The notes under the pieces: generated by a model
What the model was told of the DNA's origin: nothing
Database searches by the model: none
What the model saw: the letters and a program-made list of their open reading frames with translations, nothing else
Position numbers and translations under genes: made by a program
Origin: Povalibacter uvarum
GTDB taxonomy: Bacteria; Pseudomonadota; Gammaproteobacteria; Steroidobacterales; Steroidobacteraceae
Assembly: GCF_014202975.1 (NCBI RefSeq)
Contig: NZ_JACHHZ010000001.1
Span: 620,001-684,000 of the forward strand
Length of the DNA: 64,000 nt
Reading direction: 5' to 3'
Shown: positions 35,778 to 45,005 of the stretch, one piece after another
Position numbering within the stretch: position 1 is the stretch's first letter
Layout: every line of letters begins with the position of its first letter

Positions 35778-36100
35778 ACAAGACTAGCCTTGGGCCATCG
35801 CACCTTGGCGCCTCGAAGTCGAGCAGGTTTCAAGAGCAGCATCTCGCCTTTCGACACATCGACTGCTTCGGCGATTCGATGGTCACGGTCCTGCGACTTG
35901 CGCTTGAGTGCTTGCAGCTGCGGCAGCGAAGGCTCGCGATTCGCTGCGCGAACCTCAAAGGGGAGTCCCTGGTGCGCCACCACTTGCTGGAGGAAGAGAC
36001 GGATGGCGTCGCTCGGCTCGAGGCCGCACGCCGCCAGCACGCGGGAGGCCTCTGCCTTCAGATCAGAGTCGATACGGGCGCGAATGACTTCGTTTTTCAT
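35774..36100 (-). CDS. RelB/DinJ-family antitoxin
   Basis: From ATG 36100 the 108-residue protein begins MKNEVIRARIDSDLKAEA, a ribbon-helix-helix N-terminus of the RelB/DinJ type, followed by LEPSDAIRLFLQQVVAHQGLPFEV, the second diagnostic block. It is about 20 residues longer than DinJ, with an extra basic C-terminal segment (LLLKPARLRGAKVRWP). Such proteins bind their own promoter and neutralise a toxin. Its stop overlaps the GTG of the nucleotidyltransferase gene by 4 bp, so the pair is translationally coupled. No RelE/YafQ-type toxin is present. Confidence 0.82.
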   Translation of the reverse strand: MKNEVIRARIDSDLKAEASRVLAACGLEPSDAIRLFLQQVVAHQGLPFEVRAANREPSLPQLQALKRKSQDRDHRIAEAVDVSKGEMLLLKPARLRGAKVRWPKASLV

Positions 36101-36265
36101 GGCTACAGTGTAGCTACATTTAGTTGTTTTATGAAGAGCGCGCGCGCCGCATCTAGTGCTTTGATCGGCATAGAAAAAGGGGTAGGCCTTCGCTTCCAAC
36201 GGATGCGCTCGATTGTGCTGCAGGGCCGCCGCGCACACGCTCGCCGCCAGTAGGAGCGCTCGCTT

Positions 36266-38356
36266 TCAGGATCGGGGCAGTCCCTTCGGCCGCTTCACGA
36301 AGTGGCTCAGCACAGTGAGCAGCTGCCGCCTGGGAAGGCCGTAAGCACGCAGGGCCACATAGAGTGCCAGCACGAAACCGACGCCAAGGTTGAGCACGAA
36401 CATGATTGCCACGCCGGCCGTCGCAGACCAGATCAGGCCGTCTTGGTACCACCCGCTTCCGAGTGACGCGGCGCCGAGCATGAACTTACCGGTGCTCAGG
36501 GTTACGTGACGTACGTCCAGGGGCACGCCGAGGAACTCACCAACGATTGGAGTCATGCCGAGTAGCACGCCCAGCGTGACATTGGTGCCGATATCAGCCA
36601 CCCGTCGTGACCATGCGCCCGCAAAGCGAACCATGCGTTCTCTTCCGATGATCCGGCCCAAGGAGTGATCTGCAATGCCCTGCGGTATGCGGTGGTAAAC
36701 AGACCAATTGTCCAGAAAGCCGCCAGCCACGCTCGCGAGCCAGAGCAGAACACCTGTCAGAGCGGCGTAGAAGATCGTTCCGCTGCCCAACGGGTCGAGG
36801 GTCCGGTATGTGTGTAAGGCCTCTTCGCGTGTCAGGTAGGGCTCGCCGTGTTGTGCGTACCAGATGGCCGCGACGGCAAACGCGGTCAGAGAGACCAGGA
36901 TCAGATTGCTGATCGTGGCAGCGAGTTGCGAGTGCAGGATGCGTCTGGCCAGGACCACAAGTTCGACGACGCTGTCTTTCTGGTTGCGGACGATGTCGGC
37001 AATCGTGGCGCCGAACATCGCAGGTTGCTTGGTCGCCAGGATGAGACCGAACGCCTGCATGACGAGGAATCCGCCGATGTATATCGCGGTGAGGAGCAGC
37101 CCCTCCATGAACGGAGCATGATGGGCCTCGATCACCGGGAACTTCATTGCGCCCATCAGGCCTGCAACGATGCCGCCACCGGCTGCAGCGACCCAGATAT
37201 GCCGATACTCCGCGGCATTGCGCGCCACATAGTGTTCACCGCTGCGGCCGTTGCGCTCCACGATTTTACGTCCTAGGAGTCCAGCCGTATCGCTCAACAG
37301 CTGACGGACGCTTCGATCCCGATAGGAGGCAATGATCAGTTGCGCGAAGAACGTATGCAGGCGCCGTGCGAATTCCTCGGCGTCCCCGGCGTCGGCAATG
37401 CCGATCATCTGTTCGATGCGCATCATGCACCGCTCGATCAGCTCGACGCCGTACACGATGTCGACGCTGACGCCGCTCCCCTCGATGCGTCGCGAGACTT
37501 CGTCAAGCTCCTTGCGACAGCGCTCGATGAGTTCCTGACAACGCGCGCTCTGCTCGGCGTCGACCTCGCTGCGACTCCACACGACAGCGAGTGCGTCCAT
37601 GCGGTGGGAGAGCTGGAAGAAGGGTGAGTCCTCTACTCGGCAAGGTGAACTGCGCTCACGAATCTTCTCGTGCAGTCCGGCAGCCCGGACCCGAGTGCCC
37701 AGCAATCGCAGTCCGTCGGAAAAATCCGTCCAGAGGCCGCCGAGGAGGTCTGGCCGATCCCCAGGCGTGACGAGTGCAATCAGGCGGGCGAACAGCGTCG
37801 ATGGCATCAGGCCGATGCGCCGGACCTCGACCGGATGCCGGAATGTACGCAGACAGATGTGACCCAGGTCGTGATCCTCGCGAGGCACGGGCACCAGCTT
37901 CGCCATCAACCGATCGGCCCCTTCTGCCATGAAACCCCGGCCAGTCGGCAACCCGGCCGACGCGATCATGTGGGTCACGCTCGATTCCAACAGGAGCTCT
38001 GCAACGGTTCTGTCCAGTACCGCTGCCGCCAGCGGCAGTCGTTCGAATACTTCGACGAGCAACGAAAAGCGTTGAAACGAGGCCTGCGCCTCATCTGCGG
38101 TCAGATCGCTCGGAAGGGGACGGTCTTGTCGGGACCAATCGACGAGGTCATGCAGCGCGTCCACTCGTTCGTCCTGCGAGCTTGCGCTACTCAACGCCAG
38201 CACACCGCGGACGAAGCGCTGGCCATCGCGAGTCGACGCATAGCTTCCGAGGTGCTGTTCCACTTCGAGCTGCAGTGTCACCGCCGATTCGCCGGTGGCG
38301 GGAGCGGACCGTGCCTTTGGCAACACATTCGAACTCATAGGTGTCGGCTGATTCAC
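36266..38356 (-). CDS. PF10136-type 'site-specific recombinase' membrane protein
   Basis: The 696-residue protein has a soluble helical N-terminal half (about 1-385) and a C-terminal half with several membrane helices (about 395-680). The segment GGFLDNWSVYHRIPQGIADH at about 560-580 resembles the PF10136 family, named after Neisseria gcr and annotated as site-specific recombinase. No tyrosine- or serine-recombinase active site is visible and the membrane topology argues against recombination of DNA, so the annotated name is doubtful. It is convergent with nothing obvious and lies between the toxin-antitoxin candidate and the DUF481 gene. Confidence 0.7.
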   Translation of the reverse strand: MNQPTPMSSNVLPKARSAPATGESAVTLQLEVEQHLGSYASTRDGQRFVRGVLALSSASSQDERVDALHDLVDWSRQDRPLPSDLTADEAQASFQRFSLLVEVFERLPLAAAVLDRTVAELLLESSVTHMIASAGLPTGRGFMAEGADRLMAKLVPVPREDHDLGHICLRTFRHPVEVRRIGLMPSTLFARLIALVTPGDRPDLLGGLWTDFSDGLRLLGTRVRAAGLHEKIRERSSPCRVEDSPFFQLSHRMDALAVVWSRSEVDAEQSARCQELIERCRKELDEVSRRIEGSGVSVDIVYGVELIERCMMRIEQMIGIADAGDAEEFARRLHTFFAQLIIASYRDRSVRQLLSDTAGLLGRKIVERNGRSGEHYVARNAAEYRHIWVAAAGGGIVAGLMGAMKFPVIEAHHAPFMEGLLLTAIYIGGFLVMQAFGLILATKQPAMFGATIADIVRNQKDSVVELVVLARRILHSQLAATISNLILVSLTAFAVAAIWYAQHGEPYLTREEALHTYRTLDPLGSGTIFYAALTGVLLWLASVAGGFLDNWSVYHRIPQGIADHSLGRIIGRERMVRFAGAWSRRVADIGTNVTLGVLLGMTPIVGEFLGVPLDVRHVTLSTGKFMLGAASLGSGWYQDGLIWSATAGVAIMFVLNLGVGFVLALYVALRAYGLPRRQLLTVLSHFVKRPKGLPRS

Positions 38357-38521
38357 CGCGCCATTGTCCGGCCCCGTGCGAGGATTCGGCAGTACGTAGG
38401 AGGGGCAACTCAGTCATGGGGTCTTTGATTGGCGAGCCTCGTGTTTCGGACATCTCGCATGGTCACACGCCATGGCTGACATTCACGATCGCGTATGCAG
38501 CTTCCACGGCGAGACTCACTC

Positions 38522-39625
38522 ATGTTCTGTCCAGTCCGCACCTCTCGGGGCTTGAGCGCTACGGCAATCGCAGTCACGGCCACGCTATTGCTCCTTTTCA
38601 GCGCGGCCGGCCTCGCAGCCGAGTGGGAACCGGCGCCTCCGATGCCGGACGAGTTCGATTGGGTGCAATTGACGTCGGGCGAGTGGCTGAAAGGCACGAT
38701 CAAGGTGATGTACGAACAATCGCTCGACTTCGAGAGCGAGAAACTCGACGAACTGTCTCTGGATCTTGACGACATCAAGCAGATTCGTTCGGCTCAGGTG
38801 CTGAACGTGAGGCGCCGTAACGGCGACACGGCAACAGGCAAACTCCTCCTTGAGGAGAAGTCGGTGCGCATTCTCGGCGATACACCGGGGCAGTTCGAAC
38901 GCGCGGAGTTGCTCAGCATCACTGCCGGTTCGCCGAAGGAGCGCAACTACTGGGCTGGTGCGATCGCTGTCGGCGGTAATGTTCGTTCAGGCAATACGGA
39001 AGAGATTGAAGCCAGTGCCAATGTAAAGATTCAGCGACGCACGGTGGAGAACCGTATTGTCCTCGACTATCTCGGCAACTTCAGCAGCACCAACGACGTC
39101 AAGTCCGCGAACAATCATCGTGCCAATGCCGTATGGGACTGGTTCTTCTCAGAGAAGCTGTTCCTTCGGCCCATCTTTGTGGAGTACTACCGCGATCCCT
39201 TTCAGAATATTGATGAACGCCTGACCGCGGGCACCGGTCTTGGCTACCAGCTCATCGATACGTCGAAGACCGACTGGAGCATCTTCGCAGGCCCGGCCTA
39301 CCAGACGACGCGCTTCGATGCGGTCCCGGCGGGAGAAGCACGGACAGAGAACACCTGGGCCCTGAGCGCCGGCACCAACTTCAGCACCGACCTGACCAGT
39401 CGCATCGACTTCATCTATGACTATCGATTCCAGCTGACCAGCGAGGCGGCGGGACGCTACAACCATCACATGATCTCTACGGTCGACATCGATCTGACCG
39501 ACGCCCTGGATCTCAACCTCTCGCTCGTTTGGGACCGCATAGAAGAGCCGCAGGTCAATGCAGATGGCAGCATTCCGGAGCAGGATGACTACCAGCTCAT
39601 CCTGGGGTTGCAGTACGACTTCTAG
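38522..39625 (+). CDS. DUF481 outer-membrane beta-barrel protein
   Basis: From ATG 38522 the 367-residue product has a signal peptide (ATLLLLFSAAGLAA), a small N-terminal beta domain (WVQLTSGEWLKGTIKVMYE, LDLDDIKQI) and a DUF481 barrel starting at about residue 145 (GAIAVGGNVRSGNTEE) with alternating strands to a terminal LILGLQYDF. Barrels of this family (YdiY-like) sit in the outer membrane; their function is not settled. The next gene, an OmpA-type protein, starts 31 bp downstream on the same strand, so they are probably co-transcribed. Confidence 0.88.
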   Translation: MFCPVRTSRGLSATAIAVTATLLLLFSAAGLAAEWEPAPPMPDEFDWVQLTSGEWLKGTIKVMYEQSLDFESEKLDELSLDLDDIKQIRSAQVLNVRRRNGDTATGKLLLEEKSVRILGDTPGQFERAELLSITAGSPKERNYWAGAIAVGGNVRSGNTEEIEASANVKIQRRTVENRIVLDYLGNFSSTNDVKSANNHRANAVWDWFFSEKLFLRPIFVEYYRDPFQNIDERLTAGTGLGYQLIDTSKTDWSIFAGPAYQTTRFDAVPAGEARTENTWALSAGTNFSTDLTSRIDFIYDYRFQLTSEAAGRYNHHMISTVDIDLTDALDLNLSLVWDRIEEPQVNADGSIPEQDDYQLILGLQYDF

Positions 39626-39656
39626 ACCAGCATCCGGCAACTGCAGGCAGGGAATC

Positions 39657-40781
39657 ATGAACCGAGAGTTGGCCGCTGATTGCGCTCGCACTCCACTTTG
39701 CAGGAATTGGCGCGAGCGGCTTGGATTCCCATTGCTCGCATCGCTGTGCGTATGCGGGCTTGCTTCGAATGCGGCTGCGCGGGAACCCGAAGCAGTCACA
39801 CAGTACCCATCTGCGGCGTACTTCGGTGGGGAAGCGGGTGCGCTCTACTACGACAACGCATGCGAGGCGAACGCGCTCTCGTGCGACGACACGGATGTGA
39901 CTGCCGCGATCTTCGGCGGATACCGGTTCAACCCGTATCTGGCGCTCGAACTCTCTTATCGCGACCTTGGTGAGGCGCACGCTACCTATCCCCGGCTGAC
40001 ATCGACGCTCGACGTGACCGGGCAGATGCGTGGTTACGGGCTGGATGTGCAGGTCAGCCTGCCGATCAATGATACGTGGCTGGCCTATGTTCGCGGCGGC
40101 GCTTTCTACTCGCAGGCCGAAACCCGGAGCTCCGAGTTCCAGGCCGAGGAAGATGAGTGGGCACCAGCTGCCGGCGCCGGCATCGCCTGGCAGTTTCGGC
40201 CGAACTGGCAAGCTCGTATTCAGTATCTATTCCTGTCGGGTGTCGGTGGTGCGGACACGGGCGAGAGCAACGCCGAGATCGTGTCGCTGGGTCTGAGCTA
40301 CTTCTTCGGTCAGCATACGAAACCCGCGCCTGAGCCTGCTGCGATCGTTCCCGCTACGTCACCACCTCCGCCGCCAACAGCGGCGCCCGAGCTGCCGCTG
40401 TGTGCACCGCCGTTGCCGGCGTGGACTACCCAGATCTATTTCGCGTTCAACTCCGACGAGCCCCTGGCCATGGAATCGCTGATTCCTTTGATGGATCGCA
40501 TGCAGCGCCATCCACAGACAACGGTGCGAATCGCAGGATTTGCGGACAGCTCCGGGCCGAGCGGCTACAACCTCGCTCTCTCGCAGCGACGGGCGCTGGC
40601 GGTAGCCGAGCGATTCCGGGCCCGCGGTATCGAGTCGAATCGCATCGTTGTCGGCGGGTTTGGAGAATCGGAAGTGGACACGGGCACGGGCAGTGTCCGC
40701 GACGCGCTTAGCCGCCGCGTCAATGTCACCTCGCCGGCGGTCCGGTTCGAGAACGGCCAGTGTCGTTCGGAGAAGCCATGA
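39657..40781 (+). CDS. OmpA-family outer-membrane protein
   Basis: From ATG 39657 (AGGGAA upstream) the 374-residue protein has a signal peptide ending ASNAAA, an 8-stranded OmpA-type barrel (about 45-225; AAYFGGEAGALYYD to LGLSYFFG), a Pro/Ala linker and a peptidoglycan-binding OmpA C-domain (about 260-365; FAFNSDEPLAMESL, ADSSGPSGYNLALSQRRA). The two early cysteines may form a loop disulfide. Its stop overlaps the start of the giant BIG2 lipoprotein gene as ATGA, so the two are translationally coupled and may form a surface complex anchored to the wall. Confidence 0.9.
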   Translation: MNRELAADCARTPLCRNWRERLGFPLLASLCVCGLASNAAAREPEAVTQYPSAAYFGGEAGALYYDNACEANALSCDDTDVTAAIFGGYRFNPYLALELSYRDLGEAHATYPRLTSTLDVTGQMRGYGLDVQVSLPINDTWLAYVRGGAFYSQAETRSSEFQAEEDEWAPAAGAGIAWQFRPNWQARIQYLFLSGVGGADTGESNAEIVSLGLSYFFGQHTKPAPEPAAIVPATSPPPPPTAAPELPLCAPPLPAWTTQIYFAFNSDEPLAMESLIPLMDRMQRHPQTTVRIAGFADSSGPSGYNLALSQRRALAVAERFRARGIESNRIVVGGFGESEVDTGTGSVRDALSRRVNVTSPAVRFENGQCRSEKP

Positions 40782-43700
40782 ACCGCGCGCTGCTCGTTTG
40801 CCAGCTGCTATTCGCCGTGCTGCTGGTCGCGTGCAGCGGAAAGCACAGCGGATTTCCTTCGGACCACTGTTCCAGCGATTGCCCGACCGGCAACGAGACG
40901 CTGGTTGTCGCACCGGCACGTACGCTGTTGCTCACGGGAAGCGAACGCCAGCTCGAAGCCGTGCTGGTCGCAGCGGACGGCAGTCGGCGTGATGTTTCCG
41001 ACAGCGTCGTGTGGCGTAGCAACAATGCCGCGCTCGTGACCGTCGCGGCCGATGGCCTCGTCACCGGTGTCGCGACGGGTGCCACGACAGTCACCGCAAG
41101 CCTACCGACGCTGGAAGCTCATGCCGAGGTGGCAGTTACCAATCTGAGAGTCGATCAGCTCGTCGTTTCGCCGGAGCATCGAAAGTTGCTGCCCGGTTTG
41201 CCACAGCAATACACGGCGACCGCGGTCCTCTCGAACGGCTCGAAAGTCGACGTCACTGCGCGAGTTCAGTGGTTAGCGAGCGATCCCGCGGTCGCATCCA
41301 TCGATGCCAGCGGTCGCGCCGTCGCCATCACAGAAGGTGAAACACAGATCGATGCGCGCCTGCTTGCTCCGGGCGTGGCAGAGCACGATGCCGAGGCCAC
41401 TCTCGATGTTCGTCCACCGATCGTGACGATTGATTCCTTCTACCTCGAGCCCGCATCTGCGACTTCGGTGCCAGGTGCCCGCATCACGTTTCGTGCGTTC
41501 GTCATCACCAGCGAAAACGAAACACTGGATGTGACTGAAGCAACGCAATGGCAGAGCACGAATACTTCCGTGGCCGACATCGATGCGGGCATCGCGACGG
41601 CACATGCGGTCGGAAATACGGTGATCCAGGCTCGCGTGACGCGCCTGGGACAGCAGCATCTCGCAACCGCTGATCTCTCTGTGGTTGCACCGTCGGTGCG
41701 CGAGCTGCGTGTCTCCCCACAATGGGCTGAACAGCTCGTGGGACAGGAGCAGGCTTATCGCGCGACGGCGATCATGGCAAGCGGACTGAACGTCGATGTT
41801 ACCGATCGTGTGTTGTGGGGCAGCTCGTCTCCATCTGTCGCAGCTATCGATCACAACGGTGTCGCTTCCGCGCTGGCGGCCGGTGAAGCGACGATCTCCG
41901 CCTCGCTGTCTTTGCAAAGCGTGAGTTACTCGGACGAGGCCGTCTTCGTGGTTGTCACGCCGCCGCCGGTTCTGCAATCGCTGTCGGTCGTGCCGACGAA
42001 TGCATCGGTGTTGGTGGGTAACGAAATGGCATATCGATGCCTGGCGACATTCTCGGACGGCACGGTGCGCGATGTAACCGGTAGTTGCGTCTGGTCCGTT
42101 TCTGATCCTGCCATCGCCGTCATCGACGGGCTCAGCGGTTTGTTGACTGGTATCGCCGCCGGTTCAGCGCAAGTAGAGGCCCGCTGGAGCAACGATGGCG
42201 TCGAGGTCATAGGCGCGACCGCCGTTGAGGTCATCGACACGGTTACGGTAACTGCGCTGCAAGTCACACCGGCATCTGCGCAATCGCTGGTTCTTGGCAC
42301 GCAGCAGTTTCTGGCTCATGCGCTGCTGAGCGACGGGCGCAAACTCGATGTGACGTCGAACGTCGCATGGACCAGCAGCGATCCGGCGATCGCAACTGTC
42401 GGCGAGCTGGGATTGGCGCGCGCCCGCGCACCGGGCAACGCGGAAATCCGCGCTGAAGGTCGGTACCAAGATGTCGATCTCGCAGATGCCGCGTCATTCA
42501 CGGTCACGGCACCCGACGTTACCGTCGACGAATTCCGCATCGTTCCGCCGACGCAAACTACCTACGACGGCGCCACGGCGCAGTTCGATGCGCAGTTGCT
42601 GCTGTCGAACGGGCGGACCCTGAACGTGACGAAGATGGTGAATTGGTCGTCGCTTGCCTTGAACGTGGCCTGCAGCACGGCCACCTCAGGCGAGTTCATC
42701 GGCCGGCAAGCGGGCATAGCGCCGGTGACAGCCGACCTCAGTTATCGTGGTACGAACTACTCGGCGCGCGCTGCACTGATTGTTCTTGATCGCAGCCGGG
42801 GAGTAGGCGAGCTCGAGATCGTCCCCGCTGAACCGTTGCTGGTCGTCGGCGGACAGCGCCAGCTGCGGTCACTACTGCTTCTGAGCAACGGTGATTACGT
42901 CGATGTGACGGATCGCAGTCCCTGGGTCAGCGTCAACGACGGCATTGCGGCTGTTGACGCACAGGGACTCGTGACTGGCGTGACCGCCGGTACGACCGTT
43001 GTGGCTACCAGAGTCAGCGCCGGACCCGTTCAGGATAGTGCCGAGGCATCGACGCGCGTGGTCGATCCGGCAGTGGAGCTCGTGGCGCTGCGAGTGGCGC
43101 CGGCGCAGGCGAGCGTGTTGGTCGGCGCGACCACGCAGTTCACCGCCACGGCTTACTATCTGAATGGTCAGCGCGAGGATGTTTCCAGTGAGGTCAGCTG
43201 GAGCATCGCTGATCCGGACATCGCCACTGCGACGTCACAGGACGGTCTCGTCCTCGCAACCGCCGAAGGCACTACAACGGTAAGCGCGCGTTACCGCGCT
43301 GGCGGTAAGGAGCTGACGGCCAGTGCAAACCTCGGCGTTACGGCAGTGACGATCACGGAAATCCAGGTCACGCCCGCGCAACAGATCGTTGCTGCCGGGA
43401 ACGCTGCACAGTTCACGGCGACCGCCCTGCTTTCGGATAACTCGCACATCGACGTCAGCGCCGAAGTCCAGTGGCGAAGCAGCAATGCCACAATCGCGCA
43501 AGCTTCGCTCGCGCCCGGTCTCTTCGAAACCCTTGCGCAAGGGACGACGACGATCAGCGCCACGCTGAGCCATGAAGGTCAGCAGTTCGTTGGGCGCGGC
43601 GTGCTGATCGTCCAAGGGGCGCAGCCGGTAGCACTCGAGATCGCGCCTCCGCAGCTCCGCCTGACGATGGGTCAGCAGGGCACACTGCGTGCGATCGTTC

Positions 43701-44974
43701 ACTTCAGTGACAACACTACCGAGGACGTCACTCGTGAAGTGAGCTGGCGATCGGCCGACGCAACCATCGCAGCCGTCAACGCCACACTGAACAAGGGCCT
43801 TGTTACCGGTGTGTCCGTGGGTGCAACGGCGATCAGCGCCGTTTATCGCGAATCGCTGTCTGCGTCCGCGCCCGTGCAGGTCGTCGCGCCAGTCCTGCTG
43901 TCGATCGATGTCCTCCCTGCAGCCACCAGCATCGCGAGCGGGCTCACTCAGGAGTTCACGGCGATCGGCAACTACGACGACGAGAGCGCACTCGATATCA
44001 GCGATCGGGCACTCTGGTCGAGCAGCAACGAAGCCGTGGCCAGCATTGTCGCCGGCGATAGGCAGGGTCTTGTGCGGGGCGTGAGTGCCGGTATCAGTAC
44101 GGTCAGCGCGACGCTCGATGGCATCGGCGGCAACGCCATACTGACAGTGACGCCTGCCACTGTCGTCAGACTAGAAGTCGGCCCCGACTCGACCCGAATG
44201 CTGGTTGGTGGCGAGCGGTCGTTCACCGCAGTCGCCATCCTGTCCGATGGCAGCCGTCGTGAGGTCACGAACGAGGTGACCTGGACGACCTCCGATGCAG
44301 GCATCGCGAGCGTGAGCAATCGAGTCGGCTCGGCCGGTGTCGCGCAAGGACTCGCTGCGGGCACCGCGCAGATCCGAGCGACCTATCGAAGTTCGCTGCA
44401 GGACGAAGCGACGCTACAGGTTCTGGCACCGATCATCGACTCCATCGTCGTAACGCCCGCAAACGAGACGGTCACGGTGGGCTCCAATGTCTACTACACG
44501 GCGACAGCGATTCTTTCCGATACGACGCAACTCGACGTGACACGCGTCGTCAGCTGGACGAGCAGCAATGCCGCCACGGCGGCCATCAGCAATGGCGAGT
44601 TGAACAAGGGACGCGCCACGGCGCTGGCTGCAGGAACGACAACCATCACAGCGACACTCGGCACATCCAGTGGCCGGACAAATCTGACCGTCAGCGCCAC
44701 CTGCAACGGCAAGCCGGACTCGGTATTCATCGTCAGCGATCTGACGTTGCGTGTTGGCGAGACCGCACAGATGCGCGTGACCGGCGTTTTCCCCGACGGC
44801 TGCATGCAGGATCTGACTGAGGAATCCGCGACGGTATGGGACTCGTCGAACAACGACGTCTTCACCATCGGCAACAAGAGCGGTGTCGTCACCGGCATCG
44901 GACCGGGTGTGGCGCAAGCAGACGTCAAACATCGCAGCAGTACGGATACAGCGACGGTAACCGTGCTCCCATGA
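40778..44974 (+). CDS. Giant lipoprotein of 15 BIG2-type Ig repeats
   Basis: From ATG 40778 the product has 1398 residues. The signal ends LLVACS, a lipobox, followed by a short tether. The remainder is about 15 tandem repeats of 85-95 residues, each built as V-x-P...L..G...Q..A.....DG...DVT..V.W.SS.P.IA.V...G...G...G...I.A, the bacterial Ig-like BIG2 pattern known from intimins and invasins. There is no catalytic domain and no C-terminal barrel. It would form a long fibre tethered to the outer membrane. The ATGA overlap with the OmpA-like gene suggests joint production. Confidence 0.87.
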   Translation: MNRALLVCQLLFAVLLVACSGKHSGFPSDHCSSDCPTGNETLVVAPARTLLLTGSERQLEAVLVAADGSRRDVSDSVVWRSNNAALVTVAADGLVTGVATGATTVTASLPTLEAHAEVAVTNLRVDQLVVSPEHRKLLPGLPQQYTATAVLSNGSKVDVTARVQWLASDPAVASIDASGRAVAITEGETQIDARLLAPGVAEHDAEATLDVRPPIVTIDSFYLEPASATSVPGARITFRAFVITSENETLDVTEATQWQSTNTSVADIDAGIATAHAVGNTVIQARVTRLGQQHLATADLSVVAPSVRELRVSPQWAEQLVGQEQAYRATAIMASGLNVDVTDRVLWGSSSPSVAAIDHNGVASALAAGEATISASLSLQSVSYSDEAVFVVVTPPPVLQSLSVVPTNASVLVGNEMAYRCLATFSDGTVRDVTGSCVWSVSDPAIAVIDGLSGLLTGIAAGSAQVEARWSNDGVEVIGATAVEVIDTVTVTALQVTPASAQSLVLGTQQFLAHALLSDGRKLDVTSNVAWTSSDPAIATVGELGLARARAPGNAEIRAEGRYQDVDLADAASFTVTAPDVTVDEFRIVPPTQTTYDGATAQFDAQLLLSNGRTLNVTKMVNWSSLALNVACSTATSGEFIGRQAGIAPVTADLSYRGTNYSARAALIVLDRSRGVGELEIVPAEPLLVVGGQRQLRSLLLLSNGDYVDVTDRSPWVSVNDGIAAVDAQGLVTGVTAGTTVVATRVSAGPVQDSAEASTRVVDPAVELVALRVAPAQASVLVGATTQFTATAYYLNGQREDVSSEVSWSIADPDIATATSQDGLVLATAEGTTTVSARYRAGGKELTASANLGVTAVTITEIQVTPAQQIVAAGNAAQFTATALLSDNSHIDVSAEVQWRSSNATIAQASLAPGLFETLAQGTTTISATLSHEGQQFVGRGVLIVQGAQPVALEIAPPQLRLTMGQQGTLRAIVHFSDNTTEDVTREVSWRSADATIAAVNATLNKGLVTGVSVGATAISAVYRESLSASAPVQVVAPVLLSIDVLPAATSIASGLTQEFTAIGNYDDESALDISDRALWSSSNEAVASIVAGDRQGLVRGVSAGISTVSATLDGIGGNAILTVTPATVVRLEVGPDSTRMLVGGERSFTAVAILSDGSRREVTNEVTWTTSDAGIASVSNRVGSAGVAQGLAAGTAQIRATYRSSLQDEATLQVLAPIIDSIVVTPANETVTVGSNVYYTATAILSDTTQLDVTRVVSWTSSNAATAAISNGELNKGRATALAAGTTTITATLGTSSGRTNLTVSATCNGKPDSVFIVSDLTLRVGETAQMRVTGVFPDGCMQDLTEESATVWDSSNNDVFTIGNKSGVVTGIGPGVAQADVKHRSSTDTATVTVLP

Positions 44975-45005
44975 AGATCAAGGGGCCCTCGGCGTGCCTG
45001 TAAGA

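Noticed and set aside
40778-44974. Possible CRISPR-like or DNA tandem repeat array
   Set aside because: The periodicity is at the protein level (Ig-like repeats of 85-95 residues) with diverged DNA; there are no short identical repeats with spacers, here or elsewhere in the window.
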